64,000 bases of DNA from Xanthomarina spongicola (GTDB lineage: Bacteria; Bacteroidota; Bacteroidia; Flavobacteriales; Flavobacteriaceae), in contig NZ_QGGP01000007.1 of assembly GCF_003148645.1 (NCBI RefSeq), positions 62,001 through 126,000 on the forward strand. Direction: 5' to 3'. Positions within the stretch are counted from its first letter, which is position 1. Each line of letters starts with the position of its first letter. The position numbers and the translations under genes were made by a program. Shown here one piece after another: positions 17,287 through 25,597 of the stretch. The notes beneath the pieces are model-generated. The model was not told the DNA's origin. It was given only the letters and a program-made list of their open reading frames with translations, and ran no database searches.

Positions 17287-17745
17287 ATGTTAGAAATTAT
17301 TAGAACAAATTCAGAAAACGAAGATTTTGTTTCTCTAGTAAAACAACTAGATGATTACTTAAAAATAACAGATGGTGAAGAGCATGCTTTTTACAATCAG
17401 TTTAATAACATCGATGTTTTAAAAAACACCATAGTTTTATATCTAAATAACAAACCTGTTGGCTGTGGTGCTTTTAAACAATTTGATTCTAATACTGTAG
17501 AAATTAAACGCATGTTTACACTTCCTGAAACTAGAGAACAAGGTATTGCAACCAAAATTTTAAACGCATTAGAAGATTGGGCTAAAGAATTAAAATATTC
17601 GGCTTGTATTTTAGAAACAGGAATTCGACAAGTTGAAGCAGTTCAGTTTTACAAAAAAAACAAGTATACTATTATCCCAAGTTATGGCCAATATAAAAAT
17701 GTTGATAATAGTATTTGTTTTCAAAAAATATTTAATCAAAAATGA
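17287..17745 (+). CDS. GNAT family N-acetyltransferase
   Basis: A 152-residue acetyltransferase. The CoA-binding motif is 'EIKRMFTLPETREQGIATKI' (R-x-x-G-I-A at the pyrophosphate loop), preceded by 'PVGCGAFKQFDSNTVEIKRM'. It ends with 'AVQFYKKNKYTIIPSYGQY', the usual G-Y/F region with N-K-Y. It resembles small stand-alone GNATs annotated as putative ribosomal or amino-acid acetyltransferases; substrate unknown. It is tightly coupled: 2 nt after cca, and its stop overlaps the heme A synthase start by 4 nt. Confidence 0.87.
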   Translation: MLEIIRTNSENEDFVSLVKQLDDYLKITDGEEHAFYNQFNNIDVLKNTIVLYLNNKPVGCGAFKQFDSNTVEIKRMFTLPETREQGIATKILNALEDWAKELKYSACILETGIRQVEAVQFYKKNKYTIIPSYGQYKNVDNSICFQKIFNQK

Positions 17746-18755
17746 GAAAAGACAATAATAAAGTAATCTATTGGTTACTTACTGGTTGCATATTAATATT
17801 CATCATGGTAATAATTGGTGGTATTACTAGATTAACAGATTCTGGATTATCTATTTCTAATTATAAATTAATTACTGGAACCATTCCTCCTATTGGAGAA
17901 GCAGAATGGCAAGAAGCATTCGAGCTTTACCAACAATATCCTGAGTTTCAAAAACTACATTCACATTTTACTATTGAAGATTTTAAAGGTATTTATTTTT
18001 GGGAATGGCTTCATAGAGTTATTGGTAGATTAATTGGTATCGTATTTATAATCCCATTCTTATATTTTATAGCTACTAAACAGCTCACAAAAAAAACCAT
18101 TAAAAAGTGTATTGTTCTTTTAGTACTTGGAGGCTTCCAAGGCTTTTTAGGTTGGTATATGGTTAAAAGTGGTTTGGTAGATATGCCAGATGTTAGTCAT
18201 TTTAGATTAGCTGCGCATTTAACAACTGCCTTTTTAACTTTTGCTGCGACACTTTGGGTGGCTTTAGATTTAATATTTCCAGAGAAAAAAATAATCGATA
18301 AAAAATTTAGGAATCTAATTATTATAAGTTATCTAGTTTTAATTTTTCAGATAGTTTATGGTGCTTTTGTCGCTGGATTAAAAGCTGGATTACTTCATAA
18401 TCATTGGCCTTTTATGAATGAAGGTAAATTTATGCACGAAACAGTTTATATTCTTCAACCATTTTATAAAAACTTAATAGAAAACCCAAGTGGCATCCAG
18501 TTTATTCACAGAACAGCTGCATATATAGTTGTAATCTTTATTTTAATTATTTGGTTTCAGGCTAAAAAAATGTCACTTACCAAGCTACAAAACAAAGCTG
18601 TTGATAGCTTATTTTTTCTGGTTGGTATTCAATTTTTATTAGGTGTTTTAACTATTATTTATCAGGTTCCATTATGGTTAGGTGTTGCTCATCAAGTAGG
18701 TGCTTTTTTCTTGCTTTCAGCTATGACTTTTACCTTGCATCGTTTTAGTAAATAA
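17742..18755 (+). CDS. ctaA: Heme A synthase (COX15/CtaA)
   Basis: A 337-residue inner-membrane enzyme that oxidises heme O to heme A for cytochrome c oxidase. About eight membrane helices are visible. Family landmarks are 'GGITRLTDSGLSISNYKLIT', 'EFQKLH' and 'EDFKGIYFWEWLHRVIGRLI' with the His ligand, 'AAHLTTAF', 'AGLKAGLLHNHWPFMNEGKF', 'FIHRTAAYIVV' and 'GVAHQVGAFFLLSAMTF'. The conserved heme-binding His residues appear at each expected place. Length fits the type 2 (COX15-like) form. It overlaps the GNAT gene by ATGA, so the two are translationally coupled. Confidence 0.93.
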   Translation: MRKDNNKVIYWLLTGCILIFIMVIIGGITRLTDSGLSISNYKLITGTIPPIGEAEWQEAFELYQQYPEFQKLHSHFTIEDFKGIYFWEWLHRVIGRLIGIVFIIPFLYFIATKQLTKKTIKKCIVLLVLGGFQGFLGWYMVKSGLVDMPDVSHFRLAAHLTTAFLTFAATLWVALDLIFPEKKIIDKKFRNLIIISYLVLIFQIVYGAFVAGLKAGLLHNHWPFMNEGKFMHETVYILQPFYKNLIENPSGIQFIHRTAAYIVVIFILIIWFQAKKMSLTKLQNKAVDSLFFLVGIQFLLGVLTIIYQVPLWLGVAHQVGAFFLLSAMTFTLHRFSK

Positions 18756-18775
18756 TCGAAAATAACTTATCTTTG
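18743..18775 (+). promoter_or_regulatory. Bacteroidota-type promoter giving a near-leaderless mRNA
   Basis: TATCTTTG at 18768-18775 with a TTTT at 18743-18746 as a plausible -33 box (21-nt spacer). The ATG at 18780 lies only 4 nt after the -7 element, so the transcript is expected to start at or within a few nt of the start codon. Confidence 0.55.
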
Positions 18776-18779
18776 CAAA

Positions 18780-19295
18780 ATGATTTACAGATTTAGAATT
18801 ATACTTGACCACGACTCTGAAGGTGATATTTTTAGAGATATTGAAATTCGTGAAACAGACACTTTAGAAGATTTTCACAATACCATTACACAATCTTTTG
18901 GTTTTGAAGGTAGCGAAATGGCATCTTTTTATTTAAGTGATGACGAATGGAATCAAGGTGAAGAAATTTCTCTATTTGATATGAGCGAAGTTGCAAATCA
19001 AGTTCGTTTAATGCGTGATACAACAATTAATGATGTAACACATGAGGCTAAAACTAGGTTGATTTATATATACGATTTTCTAAGCATGTGGACTTTTTTA
19101 GTTGAACTTGCTGAAATTGTTGAAGAAGCCGAAGGCACAGATTATCCAAACTTAATGTTTGTTCATGGTCAAATTCCAGATGAAGCTCCAGAAAAATCTT
19201 TTGAAGCTGAAAGTTTTGATGATTTTAACGAATTTGAAGACGATTTAGATATTGATGATTACGATAATTTAGATTTTGATGAAAACTGGAATTAA
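18780..19295 (+). CDS. Plasmid pRiA4b ORF-3-like family protein
   Basis: A 171-residue soluble protein that matches the pRiA4b ORF-3/IS1096-passenger family: 'MIYRFRIILDHDSEGDIFRDIEIRE'-type beta start, then 'DTLEDFHNTITQSFGF', 'ASFYLSDDEWNQGEEI' and 'RLIYIYDFLSMWTFLVELAEI'. The family's last part is replaced by a very acidic tail (about residues 140-171, rich in Asp and Glu). Function unknown; despite the family name there are no other mobile-element signs here. Its stop shares TTAA with the convergent downstream gene. Confidence 0.85.
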   Translation: MIYRFRIILDHDSEGDIFRDIEIRETDTLEDFHNTITQSFGFEGSEMASFYLSDDEWNQGEEISLFDMSEVANQVRLMRDTTINDVTHEAKTRLIYIYDFLSMWTFLVELAEIVEEAEGTDYPNLMFVHGQIPDEAPEKSFEAESFDDFNEFEDDLDIDDYDNLDFDENWN

Positions 19296-20368
19296 TAAAA
19301 ATTCCTCATGTTTACATCTTCGTAATTACGTTTAACAAAATCCAGAGCATACTTTAAAATGTCTCCCATAGTTTTACTTTTCTTAAAATTGATATCTGAA
19401 GTAAACTCATAAATATTATTTCTTAATTGCTTAATATTTTCAGGTTTTGAAATAATATCTGCTCTCATACAATCTATTAAATGTTCTATTCTATCATGAT
19501 AGCTAATTAAACGTTTAGCCATAATAGAACGCTCCTCAAGTTTATATTGGTCTATGGATTCAGCTTGAAATTTTTCAGAAACCAACTCAACCATTTTAAA
19601 GTTTTCTTTAAAAAATTGAGGTTTATAAATATTAAACTTCCCTTCATAACACTGTTGATCGAAATCTATAGCACGAATTTTATAAACCACTTGATCAAAA
19701 TCATGCGTTGGTACAATAACATAATTATAAGATCTCATATCACCTAATAACCTTATGGTACAACGCTCATTAAATTTCACAAACTCTTTAGCAATTTGAG
19801 ATTTTTCAAGAGGGTTACAATCTGGCAACATGTTTTTTATAAACTCATCTCCAGGAATTCCAGCAATATGCTCTTCAATTAATGTATCCTTATGTACCAG
19901 AAAATTCAAATTATATGGCGAAAGCATGTGCTCTAATTCTAATCCATAAACTCTGGAAGCATCAGCCTTTTTTACATAAAAATAAGTAAAGTTATCGTTT
20001 AAAATATTTCTAACTTTTACACGAAAAGGTTTAGAATTTCCAAACGTGCAATAATCGACAGCATCGATGGTTAAAAATGGAATGGTTTTTTCGTTTCCAT
20101 CACTATGTAAAATAGTGTAAACGCGTTTCAGACTTAAGTCTATTTCTTCACGTTCAAATTCATTATAATACACACGAATCCAAAGTGTATCTATATCGTT
20201 TTTATCATACACGACAATTGATCCTTGGAAACGCAACAAATCATCGTAAAAAATAGGCAACCTAATATTTCTGTTATATTCTGTGAGATATTGGTGTAAT
20301 TTTTTACTAACTGGATAAGATGGCTTTTTTTTTGATATCTTTAAATCTTCCATAGTAAATGAATTCAT
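19292..20368 (-). CDS. Conserved hypothetical protein, possibly kinase-like
   Basis: A 358-residue soluble protein counted from the ATG at 20368. Another ATG at 20353 (MEDLKISKKK) is possible, since a reverse TAAATTTG (20369-20376) abuts the first. I do not recognise the family by name. Weak hints of a kinase-like fold are 'RLLGDMRSYNYVIVPTHDFD', resembling a catalytic loop with Asp and Asn, and 'YKIRAIDFDQQCYEGKFN', resembling a D-F-D metal segment. The C-terminus is helical ('HDRIEHLIDCMRADI'). It is transcribed divergently from an ABC transporter. Confidence 0.55.
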   Translation of the reverse strand: MNSFTMEDLKISKKKPSYPVSKKLHQYLTEYNRNIRLPIFYDDLLRFQGSIVVYDKNDIDTLWIRVYYNEFEREEIDLSLKRVYTILHSDGNEKTIPFLTIDAVDYCTFGNSKPFRVKVRNILNDNFTYFYVKKADASRVYGLELEHMLSPYNLNFLVHKDTLIEEHIAGIPGDEFIKNMLPDCNPLEKSQIAKEFVKFNERCTIRLLGDMRSYNYVIVPTHDFDQVVYKIRAIDFDQQCYEGKFNIYKPQFFKENFKMVELVSEKFQAESIDQYKLEERSIMAKRLISYHDRIEHLIDCMRADIISKPENIKQLRNNIYEFTSDINFKKSKTMGDILKYALDFVKRNYEDVNMRNFY

Positions 20369-20436
20369 CAAATTTAAGCTTTTATTTTTATGGATGTAAC
20401 ATTTTTAAAAGACTCTCGTCTTATTAATACTAACTT

Positions 20437-20458
20437 AAACCGAATCTAATTTCGGTTT
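20437..20458. promoter_or_regulatory. Inverted repeat in divergent promoter region
   Basis: AAACCGAA (20437-20444), a 6-nt loop, and TTCGGTTT (20451-20458): a perfect 8-bp inverted repeat 16 nt before the TTG start of the ABC ATPase gene. It could be an operator for the divergent pair or a 5'-leader hairpin. Confidence 0.5.
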
Positions 20459-20474
20459 CAATCAAAAGAACAAT

Positions 20475-21371
20475 TTGGAACCAATTTTATCAATCAATAA
20501 TCTTACTAAAAAATTTGGCTATTTAACAGCTGTTAAAGACTTATCTTTTACTATTAACAAAGGAAATGTTTATGGTATTCTAGGTCCAAATGGCAGTGGA
20601 AAATCGACTACATTAGGCATTGTTTTAAATGTTGTAAATAAAACTACTGGCGATTTTAAATGGTTTAATGGAACCGTTTCTACACATAATGCACTAAAAA
20701 AAGTTGGAGCTATAATAGAAAGACCAAACTTTTATCCATACATGACAGCTGCACAGAATTTAAAGCTTGTTTGTAAAATTAAAGGTGTGAATTATTCTAA
20801 AATTGACGAAAAGCTAGAAATAGTCAATTTATTAGACAGAAAAGACCATAAATTTAGTACGTATTCTCTAGGTATGAAACAACGTTTAGCAATTGCCTCA
20901 GCATTATTAAACGATCCAGAGATTTTAATTTTAGACGAACCTACAAATGGTTTAGATCCTCAAGGAATCCATCAAATTAGACAAATAATTAAAGACATTG
21001 CTGGAGAAGGCACTACTATTTTATTAGCTTCACATTTATTAGACGAAGTTGAAAAAGTGTGCTCTCACGTGGTTGTATTAAGAAAAGGTGAAAAACTTTA
21101 TTCTGGTCGTGTAGACGAAATGATTTCTAGTCATGGCTTTTTTGAATTGAAATGCGAAAATCAAGAGCAGCTCTTAACATATTTAGAATCGAATCCAGAT
21201 TTTGGAACTGTAAAAGTTGAAAATCAAATAATTACTGCTTTTTTAAATGAACCCATGGATGCTGTAACCTTTAACAAACTTATGTTTGAAAAAGGCATTG
21301 TATTATCTCATTTAGTAAAACGTAAGGAAAGTCTAGAAGAACAATTTTTACAACTTACAGACAAACTTTAA
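20475..21371 (+). CDS. ABC transporter ATP-binding protein
   Basis: A 298-residue ATPase of the ABC-2/BcrA type. Walker A is 'GILGPNGSGKSTTLG', the signature is 'YSLGMKQRLAIASALL', Walker B is 'ILILDEPTNGLDPQG', and the switch His is in 'LLASHLLDEVEKVC'. The start is a TTG at 20475 (M-E-P-I-L-S-I-N-N-L); an in-frame stop 39 nt upstream rules out an earlier ATG. The permease gene follows after 23 nt. Together they form a one-ATPase, one-permease exporter as in bacitracin-type or other small-molecule exporters; the substrate cannot be read. Confidence 0.9.
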   Translation: MEPILSINNLTKKFGYLTAVKDLSFTINKGNVYGILGPNGSGKSTTLGIVLNVVNKTTGDFKWFNGTVSTHNALKKVGAIIERPNFYPYMTAAQNLKLVCKIKGVNYSKIDEKLEIVNLLDRKDHKFSTYSLGMKQRLAIASALLNDPEILILDEPTNGLDPQGIHQIRQIIKDIAGEGTTILLASHLLDEVEKVCSHVVVLRKGEKLYSGRVDEMISSHGFFELKCENQEQLLTYLESNPDFGTVKVENQIITAFLNEPMDAVTFNKLMFEKGIVLSHLVKRKESLEEQFLQLTDKL

Positions 21372-21394
21372 TTCATCCAATCAAAACCAATTTC

Positions 21395-22219
21395 ATGTTA
21401 AGACTTTTAAATCTAGAATTACAAAAACTGCTTTTAAACAGAACCAGTAAAATATTGATATTTGTATCCTTTGTTTTACCATTTACAGTATTAATTCTAT
21501 CATCTATAAAAATAAATTTCTTCGGATTTTTCACTTTAGAATTAGGTGAATTAGGTATTTTTAATTTCCCAATTATTTGGCATATTACCACTTTCTTTGC
21601 ATCTCAATTTAAATTCTTCTTTGCTATTGTAGTTGTAAGTATGATTGGTAACGAATACAGCAACAAAACTTTAAAACAAAATTTAATAGATGGCTTAAGC
21701 AAGAAAGAGTTTATACTCTCTAAGTTTTATACCATAGTATTCTTTTCTCTTGTTGCAACATTGCTAATTGCAGTAGCATCTTTTTTTATAGGTTTATATT
21801 ATTCAAGTTATACTGAAGCATCTATTATTATTAGAGAAACTGATTTTCTTGTTGCTTATTTTGTTAAGCTTGTAGGCTTTTTTAGTTTATGTCTTTTCTT
21901 TGGTATGCTGGTTAAACGTTCAGCTTTTGCATTGGCTTTTTTGTTCATTTTATATATTTTAGAATGGATTGCTTTTGGAATTATATCTTGGCAGGCCAAC
22001 ATGGATGTGGCTGAGAAAATTCAGAATTTTTTCCCTTTAAAATCCATGTATAAACTTATAGACCAACCTTTTCAAAGAGTCATGATGACTAAGTTTCCTG
22101 ACAAAGCAGATTTAATGTACGACTATGCTGTGCATTGGCATGAAATAGCTATCGTGCTATGTTGGACTGCCTTATTTATCTTTTTATCCTATAGATTATT
22201 AAAAAAGCGAGATTTATAA
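21395..22219 (+). CDS. ABC-2 type transporter permease
   Basis: A 274-residue inner-membrane protein with about six hydrophobic segments (near residues 18-36, 58-78, 105-128, 150-172, 180-202 and 245-266). Between segments is the typical ABC-2 coupling region 'IGNEYSNKTLKQNLIDGLSK'. It pairs with the ATPase just upstream, and the C-terminus ends in basic 'YRLLKKRDL'. The dimeric ATPase-permease exporter is inferred from gene order and family. Confidence 0.87.
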   Translation: MLRLLNLELQKLLLNRTSKILIFVSFVLPFTVLILSSIKINFFGFFTLELGELGIFNFPIIWHITTFFASQFKFFFAIVVVSMIGNEYSNKTLKQNLIDGLSKKEFILSKFYTIVFFSLVATLLIAVASFFIGLYYSSYTEASIIIRETDFLVAYFVKLVGFFSLCLFFGMLVKRSAFALAFLFILYILEWIAFGIISWQANMDVAEKIQNFFPLKSMYKLIDQPFQRVMMTKFPDKADLMYDYAVHWHEIAIVLCWTALFIFLSYRLLKKRDL

Positions 22220-22227
22220 TACCTTTG
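22220..22227 (+). promoter_or_regulatory. Putative -7 element (TACCTTTG)
   Basis: TAnnTTTG match 18 nt upstream of the ATG at 22246, starting right after the permease stop codon. No clear -33 TTG was found at the expected spacing. Confidence 0.4.
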
Positions 22228-22245
22228 GTAGCTATTGCTCGTTAA

Positions 22246-25200
22246 ATGAAAAAACTACTTTTTTACATACTATTATTAAGTACCTTTTTTGCTTATTCTC
22301 AAGAAGAGGCTTCTAATTGGTACTTTGGTGAAAATGCAGGAATTCAATTTGCAGCAGATGGTTCTGTAAGTGTTTTAAACGATGGACAATTAGATACACT
22401 TGAAGGTTGTTCATCTATTTCAGATAACAATGGAGATCTTGTATTCTACACAGATGGCACAACTGTTTACAACAGGTTGCACAATGTAATGAGTAACGGT
22501 TTTGGGCTATTGGGCGATTCTTCAAGTTCGCAATCAGCTATTGTTGTCCCAAAACCTAACGATCCTGATTTTTATTATATTTTTACCGTTGGTTCAAATG
22601 CTTCTCAAACTGGTTTAAAATATTCTGTTGTAGATATGACACGTGATGGAGGCTTGGGTCAAGTAATTCAAAAAAATGTTAACCTCCTTGATCAATGTGC
22701 TGAAAAAGTTTCAGCTGTGTTAAAAGATTGTGCGTCACAAAGTATTTGGGTAATTGCTTTATCAAATCCAACCGGAACAAGTACAAATACATTAGACACT
22801 TTTCATGCTTTTGAAGTTACAACAGCTGGTGTTAACTCAACTGCTGTTACCTCAACTTTTAGTGGCTTAGGAATTAGTGATCTAAGAGGCTATTTAAAAT
22901 TATCTCCAAGTGGAGAGAAATTAGCTTGTGCTAATGTACAAACAGATGGCTTATTTTTATTCGATTTCGATAAAGATACTGGAATTGCAAGTAACAACAT
23001 AAGACTAAACATTAATAGTCCTTACGACCAACCTTATGGGATCGAGTTTTCGCCAAACAGTAATCTATTATACGTTTCATCTTCAAATGATAATTTTGGA
23101 CCAGGAGATACAAATCCTGCCTCTCATTTTTCTTCATTAACACAATTTGATTTAACAGCTGCAGATATTGTTGGATCCCAACAATTAATCGATCAACAAA
23201 ATTTATACAGAAGTGCCTTACAATTAGGCCCAAATGGTAAAATTTATCGTTCTATGGCTGCTACTTATTTGAGAGGGATTCCCTTTTTAAGTGTTATAAA
23301 CAATCCAAACGAAATTGGTCCTGCTTGTAACTATCAGAACAATGCAATTGATTTAGGGAACAATAATTCTACTCAAGGTTTACCTCCATTTATATCATCG
23401 TTTTTTGTTGAAAAAATAGATATTATTCAAAATCCATCTAATCCTATTGCTGTTAATTATTTACCTTTATGTTTTGGCGAAACCTATACATTAACGGCTG
23501 AAGATGTACCAGGAGCTATTTATACTTGGTATTTTAACGGAGCACTTTTACCAAATACTGATTATTTCTTAGATATAACTACAAATGGTCTTTATGAAGT
23601 TATTATTGACTTAAACAATGGTGGCTGCGATTTTTTAGAAGGCGAAGCGCTTGTAGAATACTTTCCTTTTCCTATAGCTAATATGGCTTCAAAAATTGAA
23701 GTTTGCGATGATAACAATGATAATTTATGGCAGTTTGATTTCACAATCCAAGATACAGATATTTTAGGCGCTCAAAATCCTACAAACTATAGTGTACATT
23801 ATTTCGAATCTCAAACAGATGCCGATTTAAATCAAGGAGAAATTACTGGTTTATATACCAATACATCTAATCTTCAAGAAATATTTGTTAGAGTCGATTT
23901 AACAGGAAGTCCTGGTTGTTACGACACCTCATCCTTTTTTATTGAAATATTCAATACTCCTATTGCAAATACAGTAAGCACACAAGAAGTATGTGACAAT
24001 GATACTGATGGAGATTATGCTAATGGACAAGTAGACATCTATTTACATAATTACGATACTACGATTCTAGATAGTCAAGATGCAACTGCTTATACAATAA
24101 CGTATCATCCTACTCAATCAGATGCTGAAAATAATACAGCTGAACTTTCAGAACCACATTACAACCTAACTCCTTTTACAGAAACCGTTTTTGTTAGGAT
24201 TGAAAATAATTTGAATACTACTTGTTTTGACACAACAACTTTCGAAATAATTATAGATCCTGCACCAGCATCATTTAACGCATCTCTTCTTCAATGTGAT
24301 GAAGATGGTATAAACGATGGCATTACAATTTTTAATCTAAATGAGGCCAACACAGATTTAACTGGAGGTATTGCTAATTTATCTACTGCATTTTATAACA
24401 ATTTTATGGATGCTGAAAATAGCAACAATCCATTAAATGCAAATAACTTTATTAATACAAGCAATCCTCAAATAGTATTTGCACAAGTTATTGATGATAC
24501 TACTGGGTGCTTTAGTATTGTAGAACTTTCTCTTGAAGTTAGTATTACGCAACTTTTAGATTATCAAACTCCTCCTGTTTGCGATGAGCTGGATTCTGAA
24601 GATGGCATTAATACGTTTAATTTAAACGACTTTGCTTTAGATATGCAAACCATAAATGGTATTGTGTTTCCTATTACTTTTTATGAAACGTATCAAGATG
24701 CTCTTTTAGAACAAAACGAATTAGTTTCTCCATATAATAACACAATACCTTACAATCAAACTATTTATGCAAGAGCTGAAAACAACAATGCTTGTTATGG
24801 TATTAGCGAAGTTTATATTACTGTAAATGTGTTGCCAGAACTGGAAGAAGATGAAACGGTTTTATATTGCTTAAACACGTTTCCTCAAACCATTCCTCTT
24901 TTTTCTGGAATCCTTAACGATTCTCCTACCAACTATACATATTTATGGTCTACTGGCGAAACTACCGAAACCATTCAAATTAATCAATTAGGCACTTACA
25001 CTGTTACTGCTACAAATATGTTTGGTTGCTCTAAGTCTAGAGATATTACTGTTGAACCATCAAGCACAGCTACTTTTAACGATATTATTGTGGTTGATGC
25101 TACCGAAAATAACACTATTACAGTTTTAGTTTCTGGTGAAGGCGAATACGAATATGCACTTTACGACCAAGATGGTTTATATACTACTTTTCAATCAAGT

Positions 25201-25557
25201 AATGTTTTTTATAATGTTTATGGTGGCATTTATACAGTTGCTGTAAGAGATATTAAAAACGATTGTGGTATTGTAACACAAGATGTTTCTGTTATTGGTT
25301 TTCCTAAATTTTTTACTCCAAATGGCGATGGTTTCAATGATACATGGAATGTAAAAGGTGTTTCAAATGTATTTCAGCCAAATACTATGATTCGTATTTT
25401 CGATAGATACGGAAAACTAGTAAAACAATTAAGCCCTCTTGGCGAAGGTTGGGATGGCACATTCAATGGAGAACTACTTCCTACTAGCGATTATTGGTTT
25501 TCTGCAACACTTCAGGATGGCAGAGAATTCCAAAGCCACTTTACTTTAAAACGATAA
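22246..25557 (+). CDS. T9SS type B sorting-domain protein with beta-propeller-like N-terminus and four repeat modules
   Basis: A 1103-residue secreted protein with signal peptide MKKLLFYILLLSTFFAYSQ. Residues 22-390 look like a propeller ('NWYFGENAGIQF', 'SISDNNGDLVFYTDG', 'LKLSPSGEKLACAN', 'YGIEFSPNSNLLYVSS'). A short Ig/PKD-like segment is followed by four ~94-residue modules whose Cys codons lie near 23702, 23992, 24296 and 24581; each starts with 'C-D-x-(D/N)' and contains 'ITYHPTQSDAE'-type and 'VRIENN'-type segments. Another Ig-like segment precedes the type B signal 'FPKFFTPNGDGFNDTWNV' to 'FTLKR'. Expected to be exported by T9SS and attached to or released from the cell surface. Confidence 0.88.
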   Translation: MKKLLFYILLLSTFFAYSQEEASNWYFGENAGIQFAADGSVSVLNDGQLDTLEGCSSISDNNGDLVFYTDGTTVYNRLHNVMSNGFGLLGDSSSSQSAIVVPKPNDPDFYYIFTVGSNASQTGLKYSVVDMTRDGGLGQVIQKNVNLLDQCAEKVSAVLKDCASQSIWVIALSNPTGTSTNTLDTFHAFEVTTAGVNSTAVTSTFSGLGISDLRGYLKLSPSGEKLACANVQTDGLFLFDFDKDTGIASNNIRLNINSPYDQPYGIEFSPNSNLLYVSSSNDNFGPGDTNPASHFSSLTQFDLTAADIVGSQQLIDQQNLYRSALQLGPNGKIYRSMAATYLRGIPFLSVINNPNEIGPACNYQNNAIDLGNNNSTQGLPPFISSFFVEKIDIIQNPSNPIAVNYLPLCFGETYTLTAEDVPGAIYTWYFNGALLPNTDYFLDITTNGLYEVIIDLNNGGCDFLEGEALVEYFPFPIANMASKIEVCDDNNDNLWQFDFTIQDTDILGAQNPTNYSVHYFESQTDADLNQGEITGLYTNTSNLQEIFVRVDLTGSPGCYDTSSFFIEIFNTPIANTVSTQEVCDNDTDGDYANGQVDIYLHNYDTTILDSQDATAYTITYHPTQSDAENNTAELSEPHYNLTPFTETVFVRIENNLNTTCFDTTTFEIIIDPAPASFNASLLQCDEDGINDGITIFNLNEANTDLTGGIANLSTAFYNNFMDAENSNNPLNANNFINTSNPQIVFAQVIDDTTGCFSIVELSLEVSITQLLDYQTPPVCDELDSEDGINTFNLNDFALDMQTINGIVFPITFYETYQDALLEQNELVSPYNNTIPYNQTIYARAENNNACYGISEVYITVNVLPELEEDETVLYCLNTFPQTIPLFSGILNDSPTNYTYLWSTGETTETIQINQLGTYTVTATNMFGCSKSRDITVEPSSTATFNDIIVVDATENNTITVLVSGEGEYEYALYDQDGLYTTFQSSNVFYNVYGGIYTVAVRDIKNDCGIVTQDVSVIGFPKFFTPNGDGFNDTWNVKGVSNVFQPNTMIRIFDRYGKLVKQLSPLGEGWDGTFNGELLPTSDYWFSATLQDGREFQSHFTLKR

Positions 25558-25559
25558 AC

Positions 25560-25578
25560 ATAAAAGTTGTACTTTTAT
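25560..25578. terminator. Possible AT-rich hairpin terminator
   Basis: ATAAAAGT (25560-25567), loop TGT, ACTTTTAT (25571-25578), directly after the stop of the first type B gene. The stem is AT-only except one pair and the T-run is short, so termination is uncertain. Confidence 0.35.
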
Positions 25579-25597
25579 TTCAATAATCACAAATTGA

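Noticed and set aside
18780-19295. IS1096 or plasmid remnant suggested by the family name of the pRiA4b ORF-3-like protein
   Set aside because: No transposase, inverted repeats or other mobile genes accompany it; the family is common in chromosomes.
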